Origin: CAZLYF01 sp964586835 | GTDB taxonomy: Bacteria > Bacillota > Clostridia > Christensenellales > Aristaeellaceae | Assembly: GCA_964586835.1 (NCBI GenBank) | Contig: CAZPIC010000008.1 | Location: 7,643 to 71,642, forward strand | DNA length: 64,000 nt | Direction of reading: 5' to 3' | In this document: positions 43,025 through 51,993 of the stretch, in pieces | How positions within the stretch are numbered: the stretch's first letter is position 1 | How the letters are laid out: every line of letters starts with the position of its first letter | Notes under the pieces: generated by a model | Database searches by the model: none | Told to the model about the DNA's origin: nothing | What the model saw: only the letters and a program-made list of their open reading frames with translations | Translations under genes and position numbers: made by a program

Positions 43025-43666
43025 ATGCGGATCATTGATGTATCGATGCTTATTCACCATGACATGCCCGTGTACAAAAACCTTGAGGAAAAAAGGCCGG
43101 TGCACACGGCGTATCGGAGCATGCCCAAAGACCAGGTCAATGAATCGGTTCTCACCATAAATCTCCACACGGGAACCCACGTGGATGCCCCTCTCCACAT
43201 GATACAGGGCGGACAGAGTGCTGAGTTTCTGCCGCTTGATAGACTCATGGGTCCCTGCCGCGTCCTTAATCTGATCGGCGTACGGGGTGGGATTTCCCAA
43301 GCGGATCTGGAAGGATTCGACATCAAGCCCGGCAGCTTTATCCTGCTGAGGACAGACAACTCCCTTGAGGACGGCTTCCGCCCCGACTTCGTCTATCTCA
43401 GCGAGAACGGGGGGAACTACCTTTCCCGCTTGAGGGTCGCGGGCGTTGGCATTGACAGCCTGGGTATCGAGCGGGACCAGCCTGGGCACGGGACCCATAT
43501 GGCTCTTCTGCAAAAAGGTATTCTCATTATTGAAGGGCTGGTTCTCCGCGATGTGGTGCCCGGAGACTACCTGATGGTCGCGCTGCCGCTAAAAATCCAG
43601 GGTGCGGAGGGTGCCCCCGCACGCGTCGTCCTCATTGAAGGCGGATTGCCGGGCTGCGGCGTCTGA
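43025..43666 (+). CDS. Cyclase-family metal-dependent hydrolase (kynurenine formamidase-like)
   Basis: A 213-residue protein of the cyclase/arylformamidase family. The metal-binding motif HTGTHVDAPLH is exact, with a second conserved segment GVGIDSLGIERDQPGHGTHM. Relatives hydrolyse N-formylkynurenine or act in polyketide or isatin metabolism; the substrate here is unknown. AAAGGAG precedes the ATG. Its last 78 bases overlap the end of tilS on the other strand. Confidence 0.85.
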   Translation: MRIIDVSMLIHHDMPVYKNLEEKRPVHTAYRSMPKDQVNESVLTINLHTGTHVDAPLHMIQGGQSAEFLPLDRLMGPCRVLNLIGVRGGISQADLEGFDIKPGSFILLRTDNSLEDGFRPDFVYLSENGGNYLSRLRVAGVGIDSLGIERDQPGHGTHMALLQKGILIIEGLVLRDVVPGDYLMVALPLKIQGAEGAPARVVLIEGGLPGCGV

Positions 43667-45073
43667 CGAGGCCAGCCGGGCAGCTCGGGAAGACCCGTGG
43701 TGGATGCCGTACAAAGACGCCTGTGGTAGCCCCTTTCCGCCTCCAGCGCCGTCCGCCTGACATTCCAGATCGCTCGGCAGGCGACCCTCGTAGACAAGCA
43801 CGCAGCGGCGCTCTGTCGCCTCCGTGATGGCTGCCGTCTGGGCCACGCCGACGCCAATAACCCATAGCACGCGGTTTCCTCTGGCCACAAGGGGCTGTAC
43901 GGCACGGAAAGGACGGTCCACGCGTCGGTTGATCAGGTACTCCTTGAGCGGCTGCGAGCCCTTCGCATGAAGGGGCGTGATCCTGTCCCCGGGAAGGCGG
44001 AACCTGAGGGTCGCCCCCTCGAGTTCACGCGCGTCCAGTGCCTGGATCCGCTTCCCGTCCCCAAAGTCACCGCTATCAGCCCTGAATAACAGCCGTCCAG
44101 GTGGCGCCCTGTCAGGGTTTCGGGCGGGGGGGAGGTGCAGCCTTTCCTCCGTTCGGAGCGCCTGACCGCCTCCTGGGAGGTTTGTACAGGCCCTGGCCGG
44201 GCTGTCAAGCAACCTGCGGAGCGCCTCAGTCTGGTCGAAACTGAGGTCCTTGCCGATGCTGTGGCACAGTGCCCTGAGCACCCGCCGCTGTGCTGCTACC
44301 GGAAGCCGTGCGCAGGGTTCTGCTAATAAAAAGGGACAGGGCCCTGTTATTGAAGCATGCTCAAACAGCCAGCTGGAGACATACTCCGCCCAGAAGTCCT
44401 CCTCGTCCGCCAGCAGGGAAGCCGCCCGGGCCATATGGCGCGAAGACAGGGCTGACAGCGCTTTCAGGGGAGGCAGTACCCGTTGGCGCAATGCATTGCG
44501 CAGGTATCGTTCGTCTAAATTACTTTCATCCTCGCACCAAGCTTCTCCCTGTCTTAAAAGAAGTTTACGGATCTCCTCGCGGGTTGCCTGCAGCAGGGGC
44601 CGCCATATGGGGGCGCGATATTCTCTCATCCCAGCAAGCCCCGCTCCCCCGCTGCCCCGCATCAGATGCATCAGAAGGGTCTCGGCCTGGTCGTCTGCGT
44701 GGTGTGCCAGCGCGACCGTGCAAGCCTTCCGCTTCCTGAGCGCCGCATCGTACGCCCGGTAGCGTGCGTCCCTCGCGTTGGACTCCAGGTTTCCTTCTCT
44801 TCTGACCTCGACACGCACCACGTCCAACGGGATGTCAAGCCTGTTGCACAGGCGGAGCACAAAGGCTTCTTCTGCCTCTGAGGCAGCCCTCAGGCCATGG
44901 TTGACGTGCACGCAGGAAAGCACGAAGCTGCTTTCCTGCCTGAGCGCATGGAGGATCAGCATCAGGCATACGGAGTCCGCCCCTGCCGACAGCCCGCACA
45001 CCAGGCTGCGGGGACAGCCGATTCTTTTGTAGGAGGTTAAAACCATCTGATACAGCAGCTCTTTTGTATCCAT
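43589..45073 (-). CDS. tilS: tRNA(Ile)-lysidine synthetase
   Basis: A 494-residue PP-loop ATPase that makes lysidine at the wobble C of tRNA-Ile(CAU), needed to decode AUA. The PP-loop reads S29-A-G-A-D-S34, with alanine in place of the usual first glycine. LAHHADDQAETLLMHLMRGSG, in parts, and the TilS C-terminal domain (LRFRLPGDRITPL) follow. I chose the ATG at 45073 because it gives normal PP-loop spacing and because the promoter places the transcript start at this very ATG. The frame is open to 45187. Its 3' end overlaps the cyclase gene convergently. Confidence 0.9.
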   Translation of the reverse strand: MDTKELLYQMVLTSYKRIGCPRSLVCGLSAGADSVCLMLILHALRQESSFVLSCVHVNHGLRAASEAEEAFVLRLCNRLDIPLDVVRVEVRREGNLESNARDARYRAYDAALRKRKACTVALAHHADDQAETLLMHLMRGSGGAGLAGMREYRAPIWRPLLQATREEIRKLLLRQGEAWCEDESNLDERYLRNALRQRVLPPLKALSALSSRHMARAASLLADEEDFWAEYVSSWLFEHASITGPCPFLLAEPCARLPVAAQRRVLRALCHSIGKDLSFDQTEALRRLLDSPARACTNLPGGGQALRTEERLHLPPARNPDRAPPGRLLFRADSGDFGDGKRIQALDARELEGATLRFRLPGDRITPLHAKGSQPLKEYLINRRVDRPFRAVQPLVARGNRVLWVIGVGVAQTAAITEATERRCVLVYEGRLPSDLECQADGAGGGKGLPQASLYGIHHGSSRAARLASSDAAARQSAFNEDDACGGTLRTLDF

Positions 45074-45079
45074 GCAGAC

Positions 45080-45108
45080 ATTGTACGGTGCCAAGCAGAA
45101 CCGCACAA
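45080..45108 (-). promoter_or_regulatory. tilS promoter producing a leaderless transcript
   Basis: On the minus strand, TTGTGC (45108-45103), a 17-base spacer and TACAAT (45085-45080). The A of the tilS ATG is the seventh base after the -10 box, the normal transcription start position. No Shine-Dalgarno sequence is visible, which agrees with a leaderless mRNA. Confidence 0.65.
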
Positions 45109-45158
45109 GCAGAAGCTCCTCTGGCCAGTGCCCTGTGCCACCGGGTGCTCCTGTCGGC

Positions 45159-45187
45159 TTGACAGCCCCCGGGACGAAACCTATCAT
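45159..45187 (+). promoter_or_regulatory. Promoter of the corrinoid methyl-transfer operon
   Basis: TTGACA (45159-45164), a 17-base spacer and TATCAT (45182-45187). It lies between divergent tilS and the UroD-family gene. Confidence 0.75.
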
Positions 45188-45217
45188 ATCTGAAAACCTG
45201 AAGCCTGGAGGACGGGC

Positions 45218-45240
45218 CGCTCCGCTTGGCAGGCGGAGCG
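45218..45240 (+). promoter_or_regulatory. 5'-UTR hairpin upstream of the corrinoid operon
   Basis: CGCTCCGC (45218-45225) pairs with GCGGAGCG (45233-45240) around a 7-base loop, about 21 bases before the first start codon. No T-run follows. It is too short and simple to be a cobalamin riboswitch. Confidence 0.5.
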
Positions 45241-45261
45241 TGAGCTTGGAAAGGTGGCAGG

Positions 45262-46278
45262 ATGAGAAGGCCGGACTTTGAAGCCAACACGCTCAGGATC
45301 TTAAAAGGAGAGCTTCCCCAGCGTGCGACGCTCTTTGAAATTTTCCTGAACCGGGAGCTCTATGAGCGGCTTGCGGGCCGAAGAGCGGAGCCCTATGAGG
45401 GGCTTGAAAAGCTAAGACTCACCGCTGAGGCCATGGCAGCGGCAGGCTATGATTACGCCACCACCTATGCGTCCGATTTTGTTTTTCTTAGGGAAAGCCA
45501 GGCCCAGCTACAGACCATTTCTCTCAACGATGCCCCGCCCATACAGGATTGGGAGGACTTTGAGCGCTTTGACTGGGGCAATCCCTTCGACCATGATACG
45601 GACGACCTTCAAAGGATCGTTCCCTACCTGCCCGAAGGCATGAAGATCATGGTCATGGGACCGGGGGGTGTGCTTGAAAACATGATTGCCCTGATGGGCT
45701 ATGACAGGCTGTGCGCAGGGCTCTATGACGATCCGGGCCTGGTGAGGGCTGTGGCGGACAGGGTTGGACAGGCGCTGGTCGACTACTACAGGAGCGCTGT
45801 AGACTACCCGAGCGTGGGCTTTTTGTGCTCGAATGATGACTGGGGTTTTGCCACGCAGACCTTCCTATCGCCTTCAGACCTGCGCAGGTACGTCTTTCCC
45901 TGGCATAAGAAAATCGTGGAAGTCGCCCATGCTCTGGGAAAGCCGTGCATCCTCCATTCCTGTGGCTACTACGGGGATATCATTGAGGACGTGATCGAGG
46001 ACATGCGTTTTGACGGACGTCATTCGTATGAGGATAAGATCTGTCCCGTCGAGGACGCCTACGAGCAGCTTGTTGGCCGCATCGCGGTCATGGGAGGTAT
46101 TGACATGGACTACATGACCAGGAAGAGCCCCGATGAAATCCGGGAACGCGCTCTGGCGATGCTGGAAAGGTCCAGGGATCGTGGAGGCTACTTTCTGGGC
46201 ACAGGCAACAGCGTTCCCGAAACGGTCCCTATTGAGAACTTTCTGGCCCTGACAAGGGCTGCACGGGAGTTCTGCTGA
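45262..46278 (+). CDS. Uroporphyrinogen decarboxylase-family corrinoid methyltransferase
   Basis: A 338-residue UroD-fold protein of the MtaA/MtbA/CmuA-type group rather than true HemE. The next gene encodes a corrinoid protein, so it most likely moves a methyl group between a substrate and corrinoid. The HSCGYYGDI segment gives His and Cys residues suitable for zinc. Which direction and which substrate are unknown; a methoxyl-containing sugar or aromatic is a candidate from context. The ATG at 45262 follows GGAAAGG. Confidence 0.85.
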   Translation: MRRPDFEANTLRILKGELPQRATLFEIFLNRELYERLAGRRAEPYEGLEKLRLTAEAMAAAGYDYATTYASDFVFLRESQAQLQTISLNDAPPIQDWEDFERFDWGNPFDHDTDDLQRIVPYLPEGMKIMVMGPGGVLENMIALMGYDRLCAGLYDDPGLVRAVADRVGQALVDYYRSAVDYPSVGFLCSNDDWGFATQTFLSPSDLRRYVFPWHKKIVEVAHALGKPCILHSCGYYGDIIEDVIEDMRFDGRHSYEDKICPVEDAYEQLVGRIAVMGGIDMDYMTRKSPDEIRERALAMLERSRDRGGYFLGTGNSVPETVPIENFLALTRAAREFC

Positions 46279-46330
46279 CAACGGGCAGTAGTGCTGTCCC
46301 GTGCGTACACAAATCAATCAGGAGGAAGCT

Positions 46331-46972
46331 ATGGATTTATTGATGGAAATTTCAACGCAGCTGCAGGCAGGGAAGGCTAAAGCCGTCAAAGAACTCGTAC
46401 AAAAGGCACTGGATGAGGGCGTCCCGGTCAGGGATGTCCTTGAAAAGGGGCTGCTGGCTGGCATGGGAGTGGTGGGCGAGAAGTTCCGCAAAAACGAGGT
46501 TTTCGTGCCGGAGGTCCTGGTGGCAGCGCGGGCAATGAATCAGGGCGTGGAGCTTCTGAAGCCCTTTTTCGCCGCTTCGGGCATCGCTTCTAGAGCGAGG
46601 GTGTGCATCGGCACCGTGCAGGGAGATCTGCACGATATTGGCAAAAACCTGGTCAAGATGATGCTTGAGGGGAAGTCCTTCGAGGTCATTGATTTGGGCA
46701 CGGATGTTGCCCCGGAGACTTTCATCAAAACCGCGATCGAGATGGACTGCCGCGTCATTTGCCTGAGCGCCCTTCTTACCACAACCATGGTGGTGATGGG
46801 GGATGTGGTGCGGGCAGCCGAGGACGCTGGAATCCGTGAAAAGGTGGCTATCCTGGTGGGCGGCGCACCTGTGACGGACGCTTTCCGGGCGGAGATCGGT
46901 GCGGATGCCTACGCGCCGGACGCCGCAAGCGCAGCTGATACCGCCTTGGCGCTGATCGGGGCAGCGCCATGA
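46331..46972 (+). CDS. Cobalamin-binding corrinoid protein (MtbC/MttC-like)
   Basis: A 213-residue methyl carrier. It has an N-terminal helical cap (about 1-85) and a Rossmann B12-binding domain with the base-off motif D99-x-H101-x2-G104 (GDLHDIGKN). The Ser of LSALLTT and the VGGAPVT glycines, both used to bind cobalamin, follow. The ATG at 46331 follows AGGAGG at 46320-46325; an in-frame GTG at 46301 is less likely. It is the partner of the methyltransferase upstream. Confidence 0.92.
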   Translation: MDLLMEISTQLQAGKAKAVKELVQKALDEGVPVRDVLEKGLLAGMGVVGEKFRKNEVFVPEVLVAARAMNQGVELLKPFFAASGIASRARVCIGTVQGDLHDIGKNLVKMMLEGKSFEVIDLGTDVAPETFIKTAIEMDCRVICLSALLTTTMVVMGDVVRAAEDAGIREKVAILVGGAPVTDAFRAEIGADAYAPDAASAADTALALIGAAP

Positions 46973-47051
46973 TGAGGCTTAAGCCACTGTGGCGCGCGGC
47001 GGTCGGACCGCCTCTGCGCCCTTTTCTCTCTTTTCATGGAGGCTGCGTCGG

Positions 47052-47603
47052 ATGGATGAGCGGGATTTGCTGAGCGCTGCGCTGAGAGCCGGCGCGGACA
47101 AGGCGGCGTGCCTCAGCCTTGACGAAGTGGTTTTTAATCCTGCCTTTCGCGCGCTGTGTGAAAGCAACGCCTGCGGAAACTACGGACGTTGCCACACCTG
47201 TCCGCCCATGGTCGGCGAGATCGAAGACCTGATATCCGACGCAAAGCAGTACTCCGCAGCAGTCCTCTACCAGACGGTTGCACCTATTGAGGACTCTTTT
47301 GACATTGAGGGGATGCTTCAGGCAGGCAGGGCGCACAACGCTTGTACTGTACGCCTGCGGGACTCGCTGCGGCAGGAGTCGGGGCTCCTGCACCTGTCTA
47401 CCGGTGGCTGTCATGTCTGCGAACGCTGCAGCGCCAGGGACTCCCTTCCGTGCACAAAGCCGGAAGAAGCGATCGTTTCCCTGGAGGCCTATGGCGTGGA
47501 CGTGTACACAACGGCTCAAAACGCAGGCCTGCGCTACGTCCATGGCCCCAATACCGTGACCTATTTTGGCATGATCCTCTACGGTAGGCGCGCAGATGCC
47601 TGA
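47052..47603 (+). CDS. DUF2284 cysteine-rich metal-binding protein
   Basis: A 183-residue protein with clustered cysteines (CESNACGNYGRCHTCPP and GGCHVCERCSARDSLPC), typical of DUF2284. The pattern suggests one or two iron-sulfur clusters. Such proteins often sit in corrinoid methyltransferase operons, and a role in electron supply for corrinoid reactivation is plausible. GGAGG lies at 47038-47042. Its end overlaps the start of the activator gene by 8 bases. Confidence 0.8.
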   Translation: MDERDLLSAALRAGADKAACLSLDEVVFNPAFRALCESNACGNYGRCHTCPPMVGEIEDLISDAKQYSAAVLYQTVAPIEDSFDIEGMLQAGRAHNACTVRLRDSLRQESGLLHLSTGGCHVCERCSARDSLPCTKPEEAIVSLEAYGVDVYTTAQNAGLRYVHGPNTVTYFGMILYGRRADA

Positions 47604-49056
47604 GCTTAGGATTTATTCAGGTGACAGGGAGACCAGGATCTCCTTTGCGGATACGCCAATGCTTGTTGAGCTTCTGCGCGAGCATGGCTTTCCGCTGCGC
47701 ACGCCTTGTGGCGGACGGGGAGTCTGCGGTGGCTGCCGGGTTGAGGCGTCCGGCAGCCTGGAGCCGGAGCCTGTGGATGGTGCCTGCCTTGCCTGCCGCA
47801 CAAGGCTGACCGGGAATGCAGTCGTAAGGCTTCCCGAATGGAAGCCAATGAAGAATATCGCCCTGGCAGGGTCCCTGCCCGTATTTGAGCTTGACCCTCT
47901 ACCTGGACGTCTGGGGCTTGCGGTAGATCTGGGCACGACGACCATTGCGGTTCAACTCGTTGACCTTATCAGCGGGCACCCGATGGCGTCAGTGGCAGAG
48001 GCTAACCCCCAGGGGTTGGTATCCGACAATGTTATCGGGCGCATAGAAGCGGCGATGGCTGGCAAAGCGGACGGGCTGAGGAAAACTGCCCTGGCCGCGA
48101 TTGGCCGCCTGAAAGCGGAAGCGTGCAGCAATGTCGGCGTGCCAGTATCGGAGGTTGACAGCACGGTCATCACCGGCAATACCGCGATGCTCACTCTATT
48201 GACCGGGCGCGATCCTTCCCCTCTGTCCCGCGCTCCGTTTCAGGCGGATCACCTCTTTGGCGAATGGACGGAGGATGGCAGGCTTTACCTGCCACCCTGT
48301 GCGGGTGCCTTCGTCGGAGCAGATTTTATCTGCGCGTTGCTCGCCTCTGGGATCTGCGAAAGGGAAGAGACAGCTCTGTTGGTGGATATCGGAACGAATG
48401 GGGAGGTAGCGCTGTGGCACGAAAACAGGCTGTACTGTTGTGCAACCGCTGCCGGGCCTGCCTTTGAAGGCGGCGGTATCAGCCGGGGCCTTGGCAGTGT
48501 CCCGGGAGCCATCGACACCGTGCGCGTGACCGGTAGTGGGCTTGAGTGGACAACCATCGGGGATGAGCCCGCCTCCGGCATCTGTGGAACAGGCTTGGTG
48601 GATGCAGCCGCCGCGCTGCTTCATCTTGAAATTTTGGATGAAACGGGGGCGCTTGAGGAGGAAACGATACAGATTGCCCCCTCCATTTCCCTGACCCGCC
48701 GGGACATCCGCATGCTACAGCTGGCGAAGGGCGCCTTGGCTGCCGGGATCGAAACGCTGTGCGAGTCCGTGGGCATAAACCCTGGGACAGCAGCCAGGTT
48801 CTGCATCGCAGGCGGCTTTGGCAGCCACCTGAATGCGCAAAGCGCTTCCGCGATCGGCCTGATCCCGGAAGCATACGCCGACAGCGCGGAGGCCCTGGGC
48901 AACGCCGCGCTTACCGGGGCCATGATGCTGCTTTTAGCAAAGGGATTTGAGAAGCGAGCTGAGAACATTGCGCGGGGAGCCCACCTGGTCTCACTGGCTG
49001 GCAATCGTGTGTTCGCGGACCGTTTCGCGGACTGTATGATGTTTGCGCCGCGGTGA
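47596..49056 (+). CDS. ATP-dependent corrinoid reactivation protein (RACo/RamA-like, DUF4445)
   Basis: A 486-residue protein that reductively activates Co(II) corrinoid to Co(I). An N-terminal [2Fe-2S] ferredoxin domain has Cys ligands C38, C44, C47 and C67 (CGGRGVCGGC and CLAC). A middle linker and an ASKHA ATPase-like C-terminal domain follow, beginning AVDLGTTTIAVQLVDL. Length is somewhat short but normal for the DUF4445 group. It completes the methyltransferase, corrinoid protein and activator set. Confidence 0.9.
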   Translation: MPELRIYSGDRETRISFADTPMLVELLREHGFPLRTPCGGRGVCGGCRVEASGSLEPEPVDGACLACRTRLTGNAVVRLPEWKPMKNIALAGSLPVFELDPLPGRLGLAVDLGTTTIAVQLVDLISGHPMASVAEANPQGLVSDNVIGRIEAAMAGKADGLRKTALAAIGRLKAEACSNVGVPVSEVDSTVITGNTAMLTLLTGRDPSPLSRAPFQADHLFGEWTEDGRLYLPPCAGAFVGADFICALLASGICEREETALLVDIGTNGEVALWHENRLYCCATAAGPAFEGGGISRGLGSVPGAIDTVRVTGSGLEWTTIGDEPASGICGTGLVDAAAALLHLEILDETGALEEETIQIAPSISLTRRDIRMLQLAKGALAAGIETLCESVGINPGTAARFCIAGGFGSHLNAQSASAIGLIPEAYADSAEALGNAALTGAMMLLLAKGFEKRAENIARGAHLVSLAGNRVFADRFADCMMFAPR

Positions 49057-49084
49057 GAAGGGCGACCGCTTTCGGTCCATTGTC

Positions 49085-49114
49085 TTGCGCGCTGGGGACG
49101 CAGGTGCCTATACT
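49085..49114 (+). promoter_or_regulatory. Possible rhaA promoter
   Basis: TTGCGC (49085-49090), an 18-base spacer and TATACT (49109-49114), about 48 bases before the rhaA start codon. Confidence 0.5.
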
Positions 49115-49161
49115 GCCTGAAAGGCCATCATTGCGGGCAGAATACACACAGGAGGGCAGCT

Positions 49162-50421
49162 ATGACAGAAAAGCAGGTGCTACAGAACTACGAGGTCGCC
49201 AAGGAAGTCTACGCCGAGCACGGAGTGGATACGGAGGCAGCGATCGCGCGCTTCAGGACGATCCCGGTATCCGTACACAACTGGCTGGCGGACGATGTCC
49301 GGGGCCTGGAAGGTTCCCAGGGTTTGCACAGCGAAAACGTAGTGACGGGCAACTATCCCGGCAGGGCCGTCAGTGCCGGGCAGATCCGTCAGGACTATGA
49401 ACAGGCCTTCAGGTTTTCTCCCCTTACGCACAAGGTCAACCTGCATAGCATGTACGCTGAGCCTGCGCGAAAAAAAGAACGCTGTGACCTGGACACAGAG
49501 GACTTCCGCGCCTGGATAGACTGGGCGAAGGAAAGGGACCTGGGGATCGACTTCAATGTTTCCTACTTTACCCATCGTATGATGAAGGACGGCTGCTCCT
49601 TGGCCTCGCCGGACAGGGAAGTTCGGGAATACTGGATCCGGGCGGGCATCGGCGGACGCAAGATCTCCGCTGATATCGGAAGGGAACTCGGCCAGGTCTG
49701 CGTCAATAACACTTGGGTGCCCGATGGCACGAAGGACCGCCCTTTTGACCGCGGCGCTTTCCGACAAAGGCTCACGGAGTCCCTGGACAGGATCTTCGCA
49801 CAAGCCTACAGCCGGGACAACCTCGTCGACGTACTGGAAGGCAAGCTCTTTGGCATCGGATCGGAGTGTTTTGTCGCAGGTTCCCATGACTTCTACCTTG
49901 CCTACGCTGTCAAGCGCGGGCTGGGTGTTACCATGGACACCGGACACTACCACCCCAATGAAAGCGTGGCTGACAAGCTGACAGCCGTCCATCCGTTTTT
50001 GGACTACATCATGCTGCACCTCTCCAGGGGGGTTCATTGGGACAGCGACCACTGCCTGATCCAGGACGACGCGCTGCGCGACATCCTCCTGGAGCTGAGC
50101 CGGCAGGATCTCTTTGACAAGCGTATCGGCCTTGGGCTTGACTTCTTTGACGCGACGATCAACCGCGTCTCGTCCTGGATCATCGGGCTGCGTGCGTTGG
50201 GCAAGACGCTCATTGAAGCGCTGCTTGAACCCCGTGCCCAGCTTAGGGCGGCGGAGGAGGCAGGGGACAACACGAGGCGCCTTGCGCTGATGGAAGAGTT
50301 TAGAAACCTTCCCTCAAACGCCGTATGGGATTATCTGTGCATGAGCAACGGGTCGGGGGTCGGATCCTCCTGGCTGCAGGGGATGGACACCTATGAACGG
50401 CAAGTTCAGCTGAAGCGTTGA
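49162..50421 (+). CDS. rhaA: L-rhamnose isomerase
   Basis: A 419-residue isomerase, exactly the length of E. coli RhaA, converting L-rhamnose to L-rhamnulose. Metal-site and active-site segments are recognisable: the HSENV region, NLHSMYAE, GIGSECFVAGSHDFYLAYAV in parts, MDTGHYHPNE, LHLSRGVHWDSDH and LGLDFFDATINR. AGGAGGG precedes the ATG. It lies at the end of the corrinoid module and not with rhaB (12 kb away on the minus strand). Confidence 0.95.
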   Translation: MTEKQVLQNYEVAKEVYAEHGVDTEAAIARFRTIPVSVHNWLADDVRGLEGSQGLHSENVVTGNYPGRAVSAGQIRQDYEQAFRFSPLTHKVNLHSMYAEPARKKERCDLDTEDFRAWIDWAKERDLGIDFNVSYFTHRMMKDGCSLASPDREVREYWIRAGIGGRKISADIGRELGQVCVNNTWVPDGTKDRPFDRGAFRQRLTESLDRIFAQAYSRDNLVDVLEGKLFGIGSECFVAGSHDFYLAYAVKRGLGVTMDTGHYHPNESVADKLTAVHPFLDYIMLHLSRGVHWDSDHCLIQDDALRDILLELSRQDLFDKRIGLGLDFFDATINRVSSWIIGLRALGKTLIEALLEPRAQLRAAEEAGDNTRRLALMEEFRNLPSNAVWDYLCMSNGSGVGSSWLQGMDTYERQVQLKR

Positions 50422-51078
50422 ACCCCCCTGCCCAGGTGCCAGCAGGCTTCGGTAAAGGAGACGCTCCCGCCAGGCAAGGCTCTCAGTGGATGAGCTGGCC
50501 GGAGGATGGACAGGGCTGTCTGAGCGAATGGTAGCCAGAAAACATCGGTGATCTCTTCGCGGGGCGAAGAGGTCCGGATCGGTACCGCGGCGGTACAGGT
50601 CCCCACATCCTTGTACGTCTTCCCGAACGTTGTGAAACAGCCGTACGGCCTTCTTTCAGGAAAGCAACTCAAGCAAGGCGTAGGGATGGATGCTGGTGTG
50701 GAAGAAAAAGGTCTGTAACATTCCCTCGCCAAGGCTCAACCTTCGGTATTGTGTAGCCGGGAAAACGTGACCCTCTTGCTGGAGGCAGCCTTGCCGAGCG
50801 AACGGGAAAGCGCTTGGTGAGACGGTCTTTTTATCCTGGCCTTGTCTCCGTTGCGGGCGCCATGCGGGGCCTCTGCCTTTTTTAGACCTCTCTCGCGCAG
50901 CTTCCTCCCATCATATCGATCCTCAGGCCACCGCGCAGTTTCAGGGCCTACCGCTTCTTTCCCTTTGTCCTCTGAAGGCCACGAGAGGCTGCGCTTTTCA
51001 GACATGCGGTAGCAGCCTATCAAGGACGTATCATCCATCATCCGGAGCGCGGTGCACGCTTCACCCACGGAGGGGACC
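50422..51078. other. Gap with possible decayed Nudix-like remnant
   Basis: About 650 bases between rhaA and an ABC exporter. On the minus strand, 50406-50732 encodes a 108-codon frame with a stretch (GTCTAAVP, then SPREEITDVFWLPF) that faintly recalls the C-terminal part of Nudix hydrolases, but the upstream half is not coherent. The rest shows no recognisable gene. Confidence 0.3.
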
Positions 51079-51993
51079 ATGCAGAAGATCATCGAGGTTC
51101 AGGGGCTTACGAAATCCTACGGACGGGTCCGCGCCGTCCGCGGCGTGGATTTCCACGTGGAAAAGGGAGGACTGTTCGCGCTTCTGGGACCAAACGGTGC
51201 CGGGAAATCCACCATCATCAATATCATCTGCACCTTCCTGAAACCAGATGCCGGAAGTATCCTTGTGGACGGGCATACATTGGGCAGGGACGACAACGCC
51301 ATCCGCCACTCCATCGGCGTGGTGTTTCAAGACGGCTTGCTGGACAGGCTGCTCACAGCAGAAGAGAACCTTCTTGCTCGCGGCGCACTGTACGGGCTGA
51401 AGGGGAGGGTGCTGCGGGAATCGGTACGCTTTGCGGCGGAGGCTGTGGGTGTGATGTCCTTCCTCCATCGTCCCTATGGCAAGCTTTCAGGGGGTCAGCG
51501 GCGGCGCTGTGACATTGCCCGCGCGCTGGTCCACACTCCGGACATCCTTTTTCTGGATGAACCGACGACAGGGTTGGATCCCCAGACCCGAAAGAGCGTA
51601 TGGAACACTGTCCTTCATCTGAAGAGGGAGCGGAACATGACGGTCTTCCTGACGACGCACTACATGGAAGAGGCGGCGGGTGCAGATTGGGTGATTGTCA
51701 TGGATGATGGCCTGATCGCGGCGCAGGGCACCCCCGCAAAACTGAGAGAGCGTTATACCAAGGACAGGGTCGTGCTGGCCTGTAGCGATGTGGAGGCAGT
51801 GCGGGCCATCCTTGAGGAAAACGGCATCACTCACTCCCGGACGGCGAACCAGCTGATCCTGAACGTGGACTCGTCGCTCGAGGCGCTTGCTCTCCTTGAG
51901 GCCTGCCGCGAGCACCTGGCAGGCTTTGAAGTCAGTACCGGCACCATGGACGATGCCTTCATCGCCATCACGGGAAAGGAGATTCGAGAATGA
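51079..51993 (+). CDS. ABC-2 exporter ATP-binding protein
   Basis: A 304-residue DrrA/CcmA-type ATPase. Walker A GPNGAGKST, signature LSGGQRRRCDIARAL and DEPTTGLDPQT are all intact. The C-terminal extension (about 220-304) is typical of drug and polysaccharide exporters. The ATG at 51079 follows CGGAGGGG. The stop overlaps the permease start (ATGA). The exported substrate is unknown. Confidence 0.93.
   Translation: MQKIIEVQGLTKSYGRVRAVRGVDFHVEKGGLFALLGPNGAGKSTIINIICTFLKPDAGSILVDGHTLGRDDNAIRHSIGVVFQDGLLDRLLTAEENLLARGALYGLKGRVLRESVRFAAEAVGVMSFLHRPYGKLSGGQRRRCDIARALVHTPDILFLDEPTTGLDPQTRKSVWNTVLHLKRERNMTVFLTTHYMEEAAGADWVIVMDDGLIAAQGTPAKLRERYTKDRVVLACSDVEAVRAILEENGITHSRTANQLILNVDSSLEALALLEACREHLAGFEVSTGTMDDAFIAITGKEIRE

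Noticed and set aside
45218..45240. Cobalamin riboswitch before the corrinoid operon
   Set aside because: Only a single 8-bp hairpin fits in the 70-base leader; the large riboswitch fold and its conserved B12 box are absent.
50406..50732. Minus-strand 108-codon frame with faint Nudix-like ending
   Set aside because: The recognisable stretch is short and the Nudix box itself is not visible, so it is listed only as a possible remnant within the gap, not as a gene.
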